DNA of 64,000 bases from Marthasterias glacialis (lineage: Eukaryota > Echinodermata > Asteroidea > Forcipulatida > Asteriidae), in contig OU452223.1 in the NCBI GenBank assembly GCA_911728455.2, forward strand, positions 6,594,174-6,658,173, given 5' to 3'. The number at the start of each line of letters is the position of its first letter. Position 1 is the stretch's first letter. A program made the translations under genes and the position numbers. The notes beneath the pieces were generated by a model. The model searched no databases. It was not told where the DNA came from and saw only the letters and a list, made by a program, of their open reading frames with translations. Shown here in pieces: positions 42,601-55,830 of the stretch.

Positions 42601-45600
42601 GCACCTTATAAACCCTTATAAGATGCTGCATAAATGACTCTCATAATTCAATAACTTTAAAAACCTGTCTAAAAATAATAATAAGTGCTTCGAGATGCCT
42701 GTAGACAAAGCGCTATATAAAAACTAGTTATTATAATTATTGTCATTATGTAAGGCCATATCTGCTTGTAACACTTTACGACTTGACCTAGAAGCAGGTC
42801 ATACATTCAGTACCCTTCAGTTTGATCCTCTTCACTATTTAGGACTTTCAATATTTTGTAACTTACACAGAGTTGGCACACATTTTTGTTTCTAAATATT
42901 CCAAGTGTATTGGCTGTTAACTAACAGTGTTCCCTGAATATGTATGATTCCACAATGTCAATTCAAATCAATTCAATTCAATTGATTTATTTATTAATTC
43001 ATCATGATATAAAAACATGAAATTCCTCATTCCGTGTATTTAAAACAAAGACACCACGCTATAGTACAAAATATAAGAAATAACAAGTAAAAAGGCTAAA
43101 AATGCATAAAACAACACTCAATAAATACACAAGAACATAACATCATTAAATCATTCATTATAGCACCTCACTTTACAATTAGCATTGGAACCTAGAATTA
43201 AAAAGATGACTGGATTTTGGCAAGAATGAACTTCTAGAGCACTGTGTATTTGTGCAACAAGGCCCGCTTCTGAACAGGTGATTAATTGGATGGGTGGGGT
43301 CCTGCATGATAAATTCAATGTTTTTTCAGTGTCACCTCCTCATAGATACCCAAATGATCCTCAACACCCACACCAATCAATTTAGCAGCTGTTTTAAAAA
43401 ACTGCTTTCATTCTAACACTGATGTCACGTCTGCCCATGGTCTGCCATTTTGGGTGTCAAATGTTAAGATATGGTGCGTGTCTAACCATTCGCATGTTGC
43501 GTAAACTGACCATTGCACAATAACACATCAGACTCCAACTCCAACCAAGATTGATTGTAGGTGATGACGTCAGGTGATTTGGGTGACTTACTTCTTATTA
43601 CTTTCTCACCTTAATGTCCCATATCTTGTATTGACAATCTGATGAAGCCGTTACCAGACATGATGGTATTTCTGTGCTCAGACTCAGTGCTGTTACTGCA
43701 GATACGTGTGCTTTGAGTGTGAAGATAGTTTTATCCATTCTGACATCAATGCAGTTTACAAAACCTTTATCTGTGCTAGCCTGTAGATTAGAAAAGTTAC
43801 AGTAAAATACTGACAAATTCATTGTTAATTAGGCATACATTCAGGACCAACTATATGAAATTCTTCAATTGCACGGGTTGTGTATATATGGTGGCACCAC
43901 AGTGCACATAATGAACTCTGTACATGTATATACTGTGTAGTAGTCTTGGTTTAAGATGTTGAGTATACTATCGAGAACAAGCACGAGAGGGAACTGGTCC
44001 AAAAACCTGACTAGCCCACAAACCACAACCAAACAAGACCAGGAGGTAGTCTTGGTGCAAGACATGGTAACCATTGTGTGTTTTATAACTGAACTGATCT
44101 ACATGTATATTTTGTGTTATTGCTAAACTGAACTATCACGATCAGACACTAGAGGGCTATGTTTAAAAAACCTGGCTTGCCGAAGCCTTGTATCGCCACA
44201 ATCGCATTTACTGCAGTGATCAGACGCCCTCTACCAGCAGAGTTGTCGCGGCGCATAACATATTGACAGTAACCAAGTAAGAAAGAACTGCATCAAGACT
44301 AGTAGGAGGAGGCAGAAACAATGAACTGACCAAAACATGAAAAGGCTGAAACTGATTCCAGATGACTCTCTCAATCTCGCCATCAAGTGACCATGACTTG
44401 AAGCTGTCCTTTGGACTACGACAGTCATACACTTTCACCGACCTGAAATAAACAGGGAAAACAAATACTTCATGTTAAACTACATCATGAACAAATTAAT
44501 TTCCCCTGCACTGAAGTCTATAAAGCACAGTACTGTGGAGAGAAAACTAATCCACAAGCACCTCTGTTTTGAATAAAATACAACCCATAGAAATCTCAAG
44601 GAAAAATCAAGGTGATTCATTGCAATTATTTCTCTTCACTATTGAGACATATAGTGCATTGAAGTTATATCTTTGAGATGAAAAAGATTCTACCTTGTGC
44701 CAATTTTGGGAAATAAGTTGTGAAAGTAATAATAATGAAGTCTTATATAGCGCATGTATCTATCAACAATAAGGTACTCTAGGGTCTTATTATTATTTTC
44801 TTTCAAGTTTGGGGTGCACAAAGAAAAATGGACTGGACAGGAATTTGAATCTGCTCCGACACACCCATTGCTACTCAACATGTTTGCCTGAAATACATTT
44901 TAAAGTTTGTTTGCTTTTGCAGCCCAAAATGTTGCACAAATGTTGTGTTAATGCGAGGATGTTTTACATGGTTCAACAAATAAATGTGCATAGATTGTTG
45001 TGTTTTTCTCATATGGTGATGAATTGGCTTTTGGGGGGAAATTAAGATTTGAATGGTTACAGAATTTTTTTTGTGTCTAATTTCATTTCTGAAAATGTTA
45101 AATCCAAATTCAGGACGGTTTTACAGTTACAGACAACCCCCCCTCCAAAAAAAATCGGCAAATCGGCCCAAAAGAAACGCTTTGTTTATCTCAACTTAAA
45201 ACTTTATTTACTCGAAACGTGTTTTTTGGCGAGTTGTCACTATGAGAAAAACACAATGAATTGTAAGTGTCATACAATCATTGACTTCAACTGTTTGTTA
45301 CGTATCTCTTTAAAGTGTTGGTAGACTTTGATAGCAAATCGAATACCGAGTTTCCTGATTGCTTGCTCCCCTACGGTGATGTTACCGTTTGGTCTTGTAC
45401 TTGAATATAGAACTTATCACAGTGCAGCCATTTTTTACTGTTCAAATCATTTGGAGGCCGGAGCGGCATATTTCAGAAAAACTTGAAGAAATCCTCTCGG
45501 CTAATTTGATTTTTAAAGTTTTTTCTTGACTTACATGTCAAAGCTGCCACTTGCAAGAGACTGGCCTTCAAATGGATGCCAAGCTAGGGTTTGCACCTAT

Positions 45601-48600
45601 AAAAAAAACCAAAGTATGAATGTGATAGTTTGTTTTCATATTTTGTGACAAAAATATAGCAATCATTATTTTAGCGACACATATGCTGAGTTCGAATGAG
45701 ACCCATTTATGTAAAACTTTATTATTATTGTTATTATTATTATTACTATTATTATTATTATTAATAGTTTATTTAAAACAATTCTCACAGCCAAAGGTTG
45801 AATGACAGTCAATTTACAATAAAAACATAAAATGCTTAAAATACATAAGACAAACATTTAGATAAAAAAAACAATAACAAAGCCAAAAAAGGAACAATAA
45901 AAAAAAACAGTATAAAACTACATGCAAAACATAGTAAAAACCGAGTTGTAATCAAGCCAAACACAAGCTGATCTCAAGTCTCAGGGGCAAACAAACAAAC
46001 AAACACAAGCTCATCCGGGATAATTTAAGCCTTATAAGGTGATTTTGTGCAGTCTGCAGCCAACCATGCCAGAAAAAACGGGGCAAGCTTCTTCCCTTAA
46101 CGGTAAGTGTACTTTATTTTTAAATGTGCAAAACAACATGCAGGACCTATGGCTTTACGCCCCATCTGAAGGACAAAACAACTGTAAAATGTCTTGCTCA
46201 AGGACATAAATGCCATGACCAAGACCAGAACCCACACTCTAACAACACCAGAACTTGAGTCCAGTGCACTAGTGGGCCTCTACACTCCAATACCACACTC
46301 ACCCGTCACAACAGTTCAATCATCTTAGATGATGTCATACTGCATGCTGGCATAGTGCCTATACAACATCACTCAATAGAATGTCATACCTTATCAGTGT
46401 GATGTGGCAGTGATGATACAACCTTCTGTTGCGTCATATCCCATAATCCAATTGTGGAGTCTGCTGAGGCACTTGCCAGTGCATGGGGCACATGCCTATT
46501 CCATGCGATGTCCAATACAGAGTCTGTGTGTCCGTTGCTAAGTTTAGCTGCCTTCTGCATATAGAACAAGATACAGTGGCAATGTTATCTCAGATATAGT
46601 CACCAGGCTGGATATTGCCTCCATGTCCCTGCTCGTTACCTTGGTTCCAAGAGGTGCCCTTTTGGAAGGAAAGATTGCCTTGTCTTACAACAACAAAGTA
46701 CCATGCCAGCAACAGACCATGTAACCAATGTATAAAAAGAGTGACCTTGCACACTCCAGGGCCTTTCTGGCTGATGAGATACTACACTGGTCATATGGGA
46801 TTTTTTTTAATTTTATTTTTTTGCTGTTTCACAAATAAAAGTAGATTCAGGTCGAGGATTACATAGCAATCTTACCTTTTTCGACTTTTTGACTTTCTTT
46901 CCAAGGGTAAATGCTGGTTCCAGACAATCTATAACATCCAGATTCCACACGTCAATTGCAGGAGTCATGTAGCCAATTGCGACAAAGTTGCCTTGAGGAC
47001 AGTGACAAAGAAAATCAGATTGAATACATACATATGATTTTCTCATCTGACCTCTCAAGGCATCATGCAGCTCACCCTACTATATCACATTGAAACCTTC
47101 AGTCACTCTACTGCTAGAAACCGCCCCCTTTTCCCGGCCTATTACTCACCCTGATGTCTGATACTGCTTGAGCTTTTGACTGTGTTTCAATGATCAGGGC
47201 CACCAAGTGTCATATATTGATATGATAATGCAATACAAACATTTATTATTTCCACTGAAAACAGCAGTTCAAGTAAATATAGATTTCAAGATTATCATCT
47301 TGAAATTCAGGTAATCTCTGAAAAGAACAAGAGATGGGAAGTGTATTCTGAAATCACACTTCATCACAGTTTAGATTATTTGTTGTTTACCCTACATAGA
47401 TGTGTGATGTCCTGTAATTACTCTGTATTGGTTCTTCTCAGATCCACCGCCATGAGATTACACAACATGCAAAGTTCTTGCAGTTCTTAATACTACTAGA
47501 TTCATTTGCCCTTCAATGTGTGGCATGGTGTATCCCCCCTCCCTTATAGACTGATTGCGCGACAATGTTTACATGCAGTCACGTGACCTACTATCGGGTA
47601 TGACGTCATACAGCTGATGAAAAAATATGTGTAAAAGCATAGGCCGTGACACAAAGTGAGTTCAAAAACAGTCGATTTTACTTTCGTTAAGCGATGAATT
47701 AGTTAATCAGCCCCTATTATTTAAAGTAGTATGTTGTGGCATTAATTTAAATCACATCTCTGTTTCATAGTTTAACAGAATTCTTCTAAAAAGAGGTTTT
47801 TTTAGCCATGCACTACCGGCGTCGGACGACTATTATGTAGCCACCCGTCTGTTATTTTGTTTGTAATGTTGGTCTAAATCACTGTAAAAAAAGGATAAAC
47901 AACGTTGGAAAAGTGAGCATTAATACCTAGCCTTGCAGAATTTCAAATAGGCAAAGGAATCACACAGTTTTAGAAAGCAATTTCTTTGGAGGATTTCAGC
48001 TTCAAAACTTCGAAATTTTTGTGTTGAAAAGTGTGTGGTGATCGCGGTCGTCTGGCCTAATGTTCTGTCTCCCGCTGTACACACCGTGCACATTTATACG
48101 GTACTTTTACAATTTCCAAGACTTGCTGGATCTTTCCTTACTGGCTTTATTCAGCCACTTGAAGGTCTCTAGTACAAACTCTGGAATATGTTTCACAGAT
48201 TTCGAGCAAGAAAAGCCTCGATCAAATAAACAAAATGCATTAATCATCATGTACCGTACCACCCTTTCCTATGGAGGATTACGTGTGTGTTTACATTTTA
48301 TACCCAGAAGGGGTCACGTGACGAGGGTCGTGCAATCGGTCTATTGTCTCTTCATTGGGTTCGGGGAATCTCAGGAATTCTTTAGAGGATTTTACAAGAG
48401 GGGAAAAGTGTTGGAGTATTGGAACATTTTTATTATCATTTTTTATTCTATTTCTATATTTACCTACTTCTTTATTTATTATTTATTTTTTTAGGGGGGA
48501 CTCCCTGGGCCACATATCAGGCATAACTAAATTCCATACTGTGCACTTTGTACATTGTAACACATACAAAGTCATACTTGGCATACAAAGTCAACAACTA

Positions 48601-51600
48601 CAGATCTGAGAAAACAGAATTAGCTGTTGCATACTACTCACCAACCAAAATGACCAATGGTATAAATGCAAACATTGTTTTAACTGCCTCAAGTTTCAAC
48701 CCAAGCAGAGTTTTTCTCAAAGGCTAAATGACAACACAACACACAACACAACACACAACACACAACACACATACGTACACGTAAGTACACATGTATGTGT
48801 ATGCTGTGTTGCCATTTAGCTAGTTTAAAGTTTTATCTAAAGTGTTTAAGTGATAATGAATATTCACCTGTTGAAGAACTTGTGGGGTTAAAGTTCATCC
48901 ACTCAGCTGTAAGTGGGAATGATGGCAGGAGTATGTCATGGTGAACATACAGGGTGCCTTCCTCTTCATTGTATACTGTCAAATGAAAGTCAAAGGGTAT
49001 TAGTTGGTTTATTATTAAGTAGTATTAAGGTAGGTTTGAGTAAACTGAGATTCCAGCCTTGGTTCCGGCCGTGGGACCATTTATCAGCCGTGTCTCACAG
49101 ATAAGTTTTTGCGATTCATGCTGAATGAATCTGATATTTTCTTGAAAGAGGAAAAAAAAAAACGGTGGTTCAATGAGAATCTTTGTTCTCTTGGCTTTGT
49201 TTAGTCAGGGTTTCTTTGTGCCATCAGTATTCTCAAAGAAAAACAATTCTGGCTGAGAAATTAATCCCAGCAGGTGGCACAGAAAAATTTGGAGCACCCC
49301 GGCGCTAAGCAGTTAAAAGACATAAGTTATTGTAAAATGTATTGCAAAGAACCTATAACTGTCACCAAAATCACAGATTAACAGTAAAAATGACTGCCAA
49401 GGACTATATGTCTGACAGATGTTGAGAGGACATCAGATCGTAGTGAAAGATAAACACACAAAATAAATCCACTAACAAGATTATACATCACAACCCAACA
49501 GGTGGACAGATAAGCATACCATATACTTCAAGACAGCTTAGATCCTTCTCCATTCGTCCAGCAACGATCAGATTGTCTGTTGGTTTGATGGTCATATCCT
49601 CTCGGTCGGCTCTGTCTTCCTGATAGAAAAAAAATAAATAAAAATGAAAACAAAGAAAAGAAGTTATAAATCAATACATGAAATCAGTTTTCCCAAAATC
49701 TGGCCGAAACATTGGAACATTATAAGTTACAAATGTTCATATTTTAACCTGATGTTTTCAGTTGTAACAATTCTAGAGGGTACAATATTAAAATGAAACA
49801 AAAACCTTGTGACATTTTTTTCTCCACTTTTAATTTAAAAACATCAGAATACTTAATGTTCTCTTTTTATTATAGTGTTTTATTTGTCTCATATTTTGTG
49901 AATTCTTTTGTAGCTTTTGTGGTACTCTTAATGAGTGGCAGTCAACTGTGTGATTGGCCCAGTGTTTTGTTAGGGCTTGCTGACATCATCAGCTTATTTT
50001 ACATGTAGTTATTATCCGATTGTTCACTTTTGTACTTTACTATAAAGAAATGATATCATTATAATTTGTGTCCATATCATAGGGGCTGGTTGGTTTTGGG
50101 TAACATTTTACAATTTGAATGGCTCACCTCATCTTCTTGCAGTGTGATGTAAGGATCTTCCGAGTTGCTTGCATACATAGCTAGATTACTGACTGCATCA
50201 TGTCCAACATACTCTGCCATGCATACATACAATGTATTTTATCACTAAAATGCATTCTATACTTGACCAGGCATGAGAATGGGTGACGATTAAAAAACAA
50301 GAAAAATACATTTTGTACGTTGATAATAGCAAATAGACGAGCAGCACACGTAATGGCTGGGTCAAGGCAGGGGATTAAAAATCATTGCTGTGGGGATAAT
50401 TCCTTAATTAATGCATTTATCACAATTAGCATGATCACATAAACCATACAGGAGATGGATAACACACATTTTCGTAATAACTATTATATGATAAATATAG
50501 GAAGGACATAGATGCAAACCAAAAGCAATTAACTTTCTTTAACTTATCCAAGTCTGTACTTCATGTACTGTACCAAAAATTCAGTACTAGAACAAGAGAC
50601 ACTACTGTAATCAGAGAACAAATATTGTATTAGGCCTCGGTCATGCCTTAACACTCATTGGTTCATTTTCATGAGTTAGCAAGGCAGATAAAAAAAAGGA
50701 CATCAAACTACCCCGCATCGCTGTCTTTCAAATACAAAATTCATGACATGATAAACCTGTTCTGGGGCCAGCTATGTCGTATCCCTCAGACAAACCGGAA
50801 GACCAAAAATGGTTTTCCCCTACGGTCATTTAATTATGTAAGAACGTGTCAGCTCTCATGTTGGTAACCCCCAATCTCTCGGTCTCAGTCAGCGCAATGG
50901 GTTTTAGTTCCGGTCCCGGCATAGCATATTGCTTTGCAATTTATTGTCGTGAGAGCAGTCATTTACGTACGTCTACAAACTTCCATGTATGTACATACAC
51001 AGTAAACATGATACAAAACACCGTGCATTGTTGTCAGTAGACTTTCGAAAGTCTCCACACAGGTGCCTTTGCTGCAGCAGTAAAGTTTTAACGGTCATAA
51101 ATGATCGGTACAGTGAATGAAGTAAGGAATGAGAAAAGTCTATAAATATCCTCTGCATCTTGCTGCATATGCGAAGCATGGAAGAAAAAATCACTGCATA
51201 TCAGACCAGCTGCATAGTGGCAATTTATTGTAAACGTGCCATTTTTGTTCACTAAGGGCAGTCGATCCGTGATATACATTTATAAAGGTAAACTTACAAT
51301 TTCTGATTCAAGAAGAGACATCAGCGTAATCCACACGTAAACCCTCTACACCTCAACCCACAATTTTTCTATAAAATTCACAATGAACTTGAAGACCACA
51401 AATTTGAAAGGGAAAAAAATGGAATTACGGTTTAAACTGTAAGATTCTCATGCCTGCAAATGACACAACAAATCAGAAATCACATCACATCTGTGATATA
51501 ATTCTCAAGAAATATAAAAATAAAACATTGGTACAGCGAAGCCTACAATGTTATGATTGGTAAGTGCTGGCATTAAATTTAAGGATTGGAATTACCCCAG

Positions 51601-52547
51601 GTATTTGGCTAGAAATCATCACAGATCCATAAAAATTCTTCAGCTTATCATAACTTAACACCCAAAACTTTGGTAATATTCCTTTGCAAATCATACTGAA
51701 TGCCTAAAATTCAGACAAAATCAGGGGTAGGATCTTGGAGGCTTCCAGGGTATTTGGGATGGGGGACCCTTTTCACTCACCCGAATCTTCATCAGGACTG
51801 TCGTAGTGATCAAGGTCATACTCAGCAAGGTCATCGTCCGCTTCCATGGCAACATCGGATGAAGCGACATCATTACTTCCTGCACTTGATTTGTCGCTCT
51901 TACTGACATGTTTCTGGAGTTGTTTAGATTCCTGAAGCAGGCCTTTTATCTGCTCTTCATCTACCTGAACCTGTATTGTTTAAAAACCATGCATTGTATT
52001 TGAAACTAATAGCCAAAATAATTTGCTGCAGAGATGTGGAAATCTAACTACCTGGCTGTCAAGTCAAAATGATAATTTCGAGTTTAGCTGTGATTTATTT
52101 TTTATGTTTCAGATCCATCAACGCATCCGAAGGACGAAGCAATAATTGTTAAGTGTCTAGCTTAGGGACACAAGTGTCACGACCGGGACTCTTACCCACT
52201 CTGGTAATCTGAAACACCATAGCTTGAGTCCAGTGCGGTTGAATGCTCGTCCACCACAAGCCCATGGAGGTACATGCCTGATCCCATGTAAAGCATGATC
52301 AGTTTACTAGGGCCGTCCTCAGCCCAACAGAATCAAACAAAACATGCAGTTGAGTTTGATTTTATGGGATGGGGGTTATTTGGGTTAGGGTAAGGGGTTG
52401 GGGACTGGGGGGTGGTTAGGGTTAAGCTTGGTTTAGAGCTATATAAAGATTTACCGTATCTGGATTTTCTTTGGCTGCACCCCGTGGTACCCATGCTAGG
52501 CAAGTGATGATGCTACTGTTAGTAAAGGTCTGCTCTCCTTCCTCCAT
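39625..52547 (-). CDS. PWP1: Periodic tryptophan protein 1 homologue, WD40 (twelve coding exons, 514 aa)
   Basis: Coding exons in order: 52455-52547, 51781-51970, 50128-50213, 49520-49619, 48868-48975, 46876-46991, 46390-46554, 45535-45596, 44331-44442, 43610-43780, 41980-42127, 39625-39818. All junctions are GT-AG and in phase (1545 bp). Family marks: N-terminal [17 protein letters not shown], the acidic [39 protein letters not shown], then WD repeats ([79 protein letters not shown]). The C-terminus is a Ser/Thr-rich, Lys-rich tail (KKKKNKKKP) suited to nucleolar targeting. The length is close to human PWP1 (501). PWP1 is a nucleolar WD40 protein promoting rRNA transcription and ribosome biogenesis. 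Its introns hold a Penelope-like fragment and several MITEs and SINEs. Confidence 0.96.
40214..41322. mobile_element. Inverted pair of Penelope-like element 3' ends
   Basis: The minus strand of 40214-40805 encodes a GIY-YIG endonuclease piece ([17 protein letters not shown], then [16 protein letters not shown]) followed by [14 protein letters not shown] ... [15 protein letters not shown] and a terminal tract. The plus strand of 40806-41322 repeats the same 3' part ([36 protein letters not shown]) but lacks most of the endonuclease. They meet head to head at cgcattccctgtgaatgcg. GIY-YIG after reverse transcriptase is the hallmark of Penelope-like elements. No RT is left and frameshifts are present. 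It lies in the last PWP1 intron. Confidence 0.8.
41472..41952. mobile_element. MITE with ~65-bp TIRs next to PWP1 exon 11
   Basis: ggtcaaattcagttttgtga at the left is inverted as tcacaaaactgaatttgacc at the right, and similarity extends through the outer gggc/gccc ends and inward over aaagtgggaaaa/ttttccccacttt. The 481-bp element is non-coding. Its right end is only 26-27 bp inside the intron from the exon 11 splice donor (donor GT at 41978-41979 on the minus strand). Confidence 0.85.
42366..42740 (+). repeat. tRNA-Leu-type SINE copy
   Basis: Head gtgtgtcagagtggtcaacc ... ggactcaagctgtgggttt; body gcaagacacttaaccatc, cacataaaagaacccagtt; tail ttcgagatgcctgtagac and agcgctatataaaaac. The B box is degraded (gtttcagtccc). 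Confidence 0.8.
42740..43600. other. PWP1 intronic DNA without recognised feature
   Basis: AT-rich intron sequence. A short aattcaattcaattga run occurs near 42962-42985. No exon or clear repeat is recognised. Confidence 0.4.
45720..45765. repeat. (ATT)n microsatellite
   Basis: About 15 imperfect TTA units in a PWP1 intron. Confidence 0.85.
46000..46300 (-). repeat. tRNA-Leu-type SINE copy (reverse)
   Basis: In reverse orientation it shows the family body (agccaaccatgccagaaa, cttcccttaacggtaagtg, tgtcttgctcaaggacat) and head (agaacttgagtccagtgcac). Located in a PWP1 intron. Confidence 0.75.
46730..46810. repeat. Dispersed repeat shared with 17590-17690
   Basis: gggcctttctggctgatgag and atactacactggtcatatggg match the copy in the TCP11L1 intron. 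Family unknown. Confidence 0.6.
47546..48344. mobile_element. Candidate DNA transposon (~800 bp) with TIRs atagacYgattgcRcgac
   Basis: Left tagactgattgcgcgac and, further in, gtcacgtgacctac with gggtat. The right end is inverted: atacccag, ggtcacgtgac, gtcgtgcaatcggtctat. About 60 bp of imperfect TIR. The interior ORFs (48060-48494 frames) show no family and are likely chance. Located in a PWP1 intron. Confidence 0.6.
49029..49312. mobile_element. TTAA-type MITE, copy 4 (left half lost)
   Basis: From gtaggtttgagtaaactgag to the right end it matches the right half of copies 1-3 (gagaatctttgttctcttgg; ggtttctttgtgccatcag). It ends cggcgctaagcag followed by TTAA at 49313-49316. The left half and left TTAA are missing. 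Confidence 0.7.
50220..51770. other. PWP1 intronic DNA without recognised feature
   Basis: Long intron between exons 3 and 2 of PWP1. No convincing exon, repeat family or RNA gene was seen. Confidence 0.4.
52100..52270 (-). repeat. tRNA-Leu-type SINE copy (reverse)
   Basis: Reverse of the family head (gcttgagtccagtgcggttg, ctcgtccaccac) plus part of the body (aattgttaagtgtctagct). Between PWP1 exons 2 and 1. Confidence 0.7.
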
Positions 52548-52549
52548 GA

Positions 52550-53560
52550 TATTTTTGATGACAACCAACTTTGAGCTGAACTTCCCAGTCACGTTAAAAG
52601 GCGACGTGCAAACTATGACAAAAGTGACCACTACACACAGCTAGACACAACAAAAAAACAATATGAAAATAATTCAGAAATTTTAACCGATTAAAAAAAA
52701 ACTCATTAACACTTGCATGACCCTTGTTCCAAGACTTATGTAGCCAAAATTTGAAGATTTAGGGATATGTTTCTCATTGTTGAGATTATGCTTCAATGTT
52801 TACACTGACGTAATTTGCAAACTCAACCATGCATCATCCTCTTCTGCATTATATATGAAGCTTCTGCCATCCTGTGATCTTACAGCCAGATGCCCTAACT
52901 TCTCACTATCACTTATCAGCAAGCGGTAACATAACAAATCTCCCCAAGATCTTGTTAATATATCGTGCTGAATTTTCTTCTCTTGCTAGCTCAAGCTGTA
53001 GTGTTAGCGTTAATCAATGCAGACCACTTAAGATAAAACATCAATTCCTATGACAAAGTAATATCTACGACAAAGTAATTTCTGACAGTGTCTTGACATA
53101 GAATTGGCTTTGTCATAGAAATTGGAAAGACGGAAAGGAAAGATAAGGCGGTTCATATTCACCAATTCCTAGAGAACTAATTTTTCATTACGGCGTTATA
53201 TTGCTGTATTGCAATACATCGACGCATACTGCTTCAAGCTTGCGCGAGAGGCTAGTTTGCGTTCAACCATTGAGCAAGGACCGAGAGACACATCTTTAAA
53301 AAGTTTATTGAATTGAACAAAAGTAGTATTCTAAATACTAATTTAGTTATTAAACTTCTAAAAAGAAAAATATGACAAAAGAGAAATATAAAATGAATTA
53401 AACTAATTCTCATGCCTGGAATAAAGTCTTTCTTTCACTCCACTGGCTTTATAATAATTAGTAATATTCCATATTAATATTGCCAATGTTTTATTTCTAG
53501 GCAAGGCCTACTTCTGTTCTAGGTAGTACTGTGCAGAACCATTTCCCTGTTTTGTTCAAG
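52550..53560. other. Upstream region of PWP1
   Basis: Probably contains the PWP1 promoter and 5' UTR (minus strand). No TATA box or CpG-dense island stands out. Confidence 0.35.
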
Positions 53561-53619
<59 letters not shown>

Positions 53620-53689
53620 AATACTTGTTTTAACCTAATATACCATGAAAACCGATGGGTTAATTTTGGTTGCATTTTGGATGAGCGGG

Positions 53690-54230
53690 GGGGAGTTGGC
53701 TGGGTGGGATCTCGGCCGGTGGCCTCTGGGTTGACATGCCGGTACGTCGACCCGGGGCCGCGGGTTCGGGTCCCGCTCGGGTCGGTTTTTCCTTGTTCGC
53801 CCTAAGTGCGAATCTTAATACCTGTTTGCTGGTTTATGATATCGCTATGTTTTCTGGGGTTTTTTTTAGTTTTTTTTTTTTTTTTTTATAGATTTAATGT
53901 AATTGCTTTGTATAACTCTATAACTACCCATTTTTTACTTGCTTTTTCATTTTTTTGTCTGTTGTGTAAATATTAATAATTGTGTACATTTTTTCTATAT
54001 TTATATTCAAAGATTCATGTTTTTAATAATTAATGTTTCTATTAGAATCAACTGGAAGGGAGAGCCTCTCGACAGAAACTTTGTTTCTTTTAGGCAATCC
54101 ATCGGGCTCTAGTTGGTTCACTCATCTCCTCTGTGTTTTTATTGTTTGTTGCTAATGCTACTTTTATTGTTGATGTACTTTTTAACTGCCCGTGAAATGA
54201 AATAAATATAAATATAAATATAAATACTGT
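53690..54230 (+). repeat. SINE with a different tRNA head and (TATAAA)n tail
   Basis: A GC-rich head (ctcggccggtggcctctggg ... gggttcgggtcccgctcgg) has a good B box. A T-rich body of about 400 bp follows, then a tail of ataaatataaatataaata at 54199-54228. A pair of poly-T runs (53563-53620) precedes it. Confidence 0.6.
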
Positions 54231-54529
54231 GCTAGTGTAGGCACAATGGACATGATGGAGGAAGGAAACCAAACTTGTTGTCCGGAAATCGGGCAAAGTT
54301 AGTGTTTAGTGATTCAAAGTTTTTCTGATGTGGTCAGTGTATTTTTGATGAATGACGACAGCTTGCTTGCTGCCGCTATTATTCTTAATTCTACACTTAC
54401 AAACAATAAACGCTTGGAAAATAAGGGAAAACCAACCTGTACTAGCTCCACGTCTGCAGTGCAGTATCTGTGTACATGTGTTTTACAGTGGTGTTTCAGC
54501 GGTCCGTTTCAGCAGCACATGCTCGACAT

Positions 54530-54770
54530 CAAAGATTATAGAGCGCCGAAGGCGCAATATTGGGAACTGGAGCTCTATTGTTAGAAAGTGAAATATGCAT
54601 GGGCGCCATTTCTGCAAGTGGATGTTTCCTTTCCCATTGACAGCAATGGTCATTGTCTGCACTAATCTATTGTTGTATCAAAAGAGTAACTTGCTAAAAT
54701 GGCGTCCAGTGGAATTTCACATTTCAGCCTGAGTTTCCCACCTTGTGCCTTCGGCGCTCTATAATCTTTG
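54530..54770. mobile_element. hAT-like MITE, copy 1
   Basis: A 241-bp element with TIR caaagattatagagcgccga and its inverse at the right (tcggcgctctataatctttg). It is flanked by 8-bp near-identical duplications ctcgacat (54522-54529) and cttgacat (54771-54778). The 8-bp TSD and CA...TG ends fit the hAT superfamily. The interior contains inverted atgggcgccatttctgcaagt / acttgctaaaatggcgtcc. Confidence 0.9.
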
Positions 54771-55639
54771 CTTGACATACAATGCTGTCAGAGGTCACTG
54801 GTGCGTGAATGATCTGTTGTATTGGTGGTGGTAGAATCTGGAGGTATTTAAACGTGACGTCACTTATACCCTTGCTCTATGCATAGAGCAAGGGCTTGCT
54901 CTTGTGCATGGATGAACAGGTGGGGCACAGATATCTTGTAGAGGGAGCAATTTAAGTTAAAACTGCCTACCTGACTATAGCAAATTTCAGGCTGACCCAG
55001 AGGCTGACAGGGGGGGGGGGGGGGGATGTGCAGCCATTGCACTGCTGCATGGTTATCAAGAGATGATTAAAATGGCCGATTCATTATTCAGTTTTTCCCC
55101 AATCACTTGTTTTACTTTCAGTGTTTATAAATTAACATTCATGATTTGTACAAGATGATTTCTCTAACAATTAAGATTCTTTTTAACTAATTTTTTTTAT
55201 CGGCAACAATTTTGGGAAAAAACAATGAAGGAAACAAGAACTAACAACCACAATATTAAATCAATTCATTTCAAGTCTTTTGTTTTACTTTTTATTCTCA
55301 AGGTGATATCTAGGCTCAAAAATATATACATGTACACAACACGTATTTACATTCATTTTTCCTTTCATCCTTTCAACTGGAAAATTTCTTAATGAGAAAT
55401 GTTTTTGGCTTTATTGACCGGAGACATTTATCTTCAATTAATTCTAATGCTTTTTGACACCTCATCTTGTGTATTTGGAGTATTTGGGAAAACACCACAA
55501 TTAAGTAACACTTTGCATTGTTCTTATTTAACACCAGAATGTGGGTATTTCACCTGAAAAAAATTGCCTGGATGGTTATACGTAAGTAAATATTAACCTT
55601 GTAATTTATGGACGGGAGCCCATATAATGACCAGGCCTC

Positions 55640-55830
55640 CATTTCATAGAGCTGCTTAAGCACAAAAAGTTGCTGAGCTCAAACAAAATTATACTTACCA
55701 GAATAAGGTTACCAGCCAAAATAGCATGTTACATGTACAATCTGTGACTGGTATCCTACTAACTTTTATTAAGCAGAACATTTTAAGCACTACTTTCGGC
55801 TTAATCACGTCTATAAAATTGGGCCCTGGG
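55640..55830. repeat. Palindromic MITE family copy, with recognisable TIRs
   Basis: The left end tttcatagagctgcttaagc and right end gcttaatcacgtctataaaa are inverted relatives. The middle holds cttaccagaataaggttacc and gtgactggtatcctac. The best copy for defining the ~190-bp family also seen at 24790, 30262 and 57095. Confidence 0.65.

Noticed and set aside
48060-48494. 144-aa + strand ORF
   Set aside because: Within or across the end of a candidate MITE in a PWP1 intron; hydrophobic tail from AT-rich DNA; no family.
53740-53800. tRNA gene with strong B box
   Set aside because: Head of a SINE ending in an A/T-rich tail; the anticodon arm does not pair convincingly.
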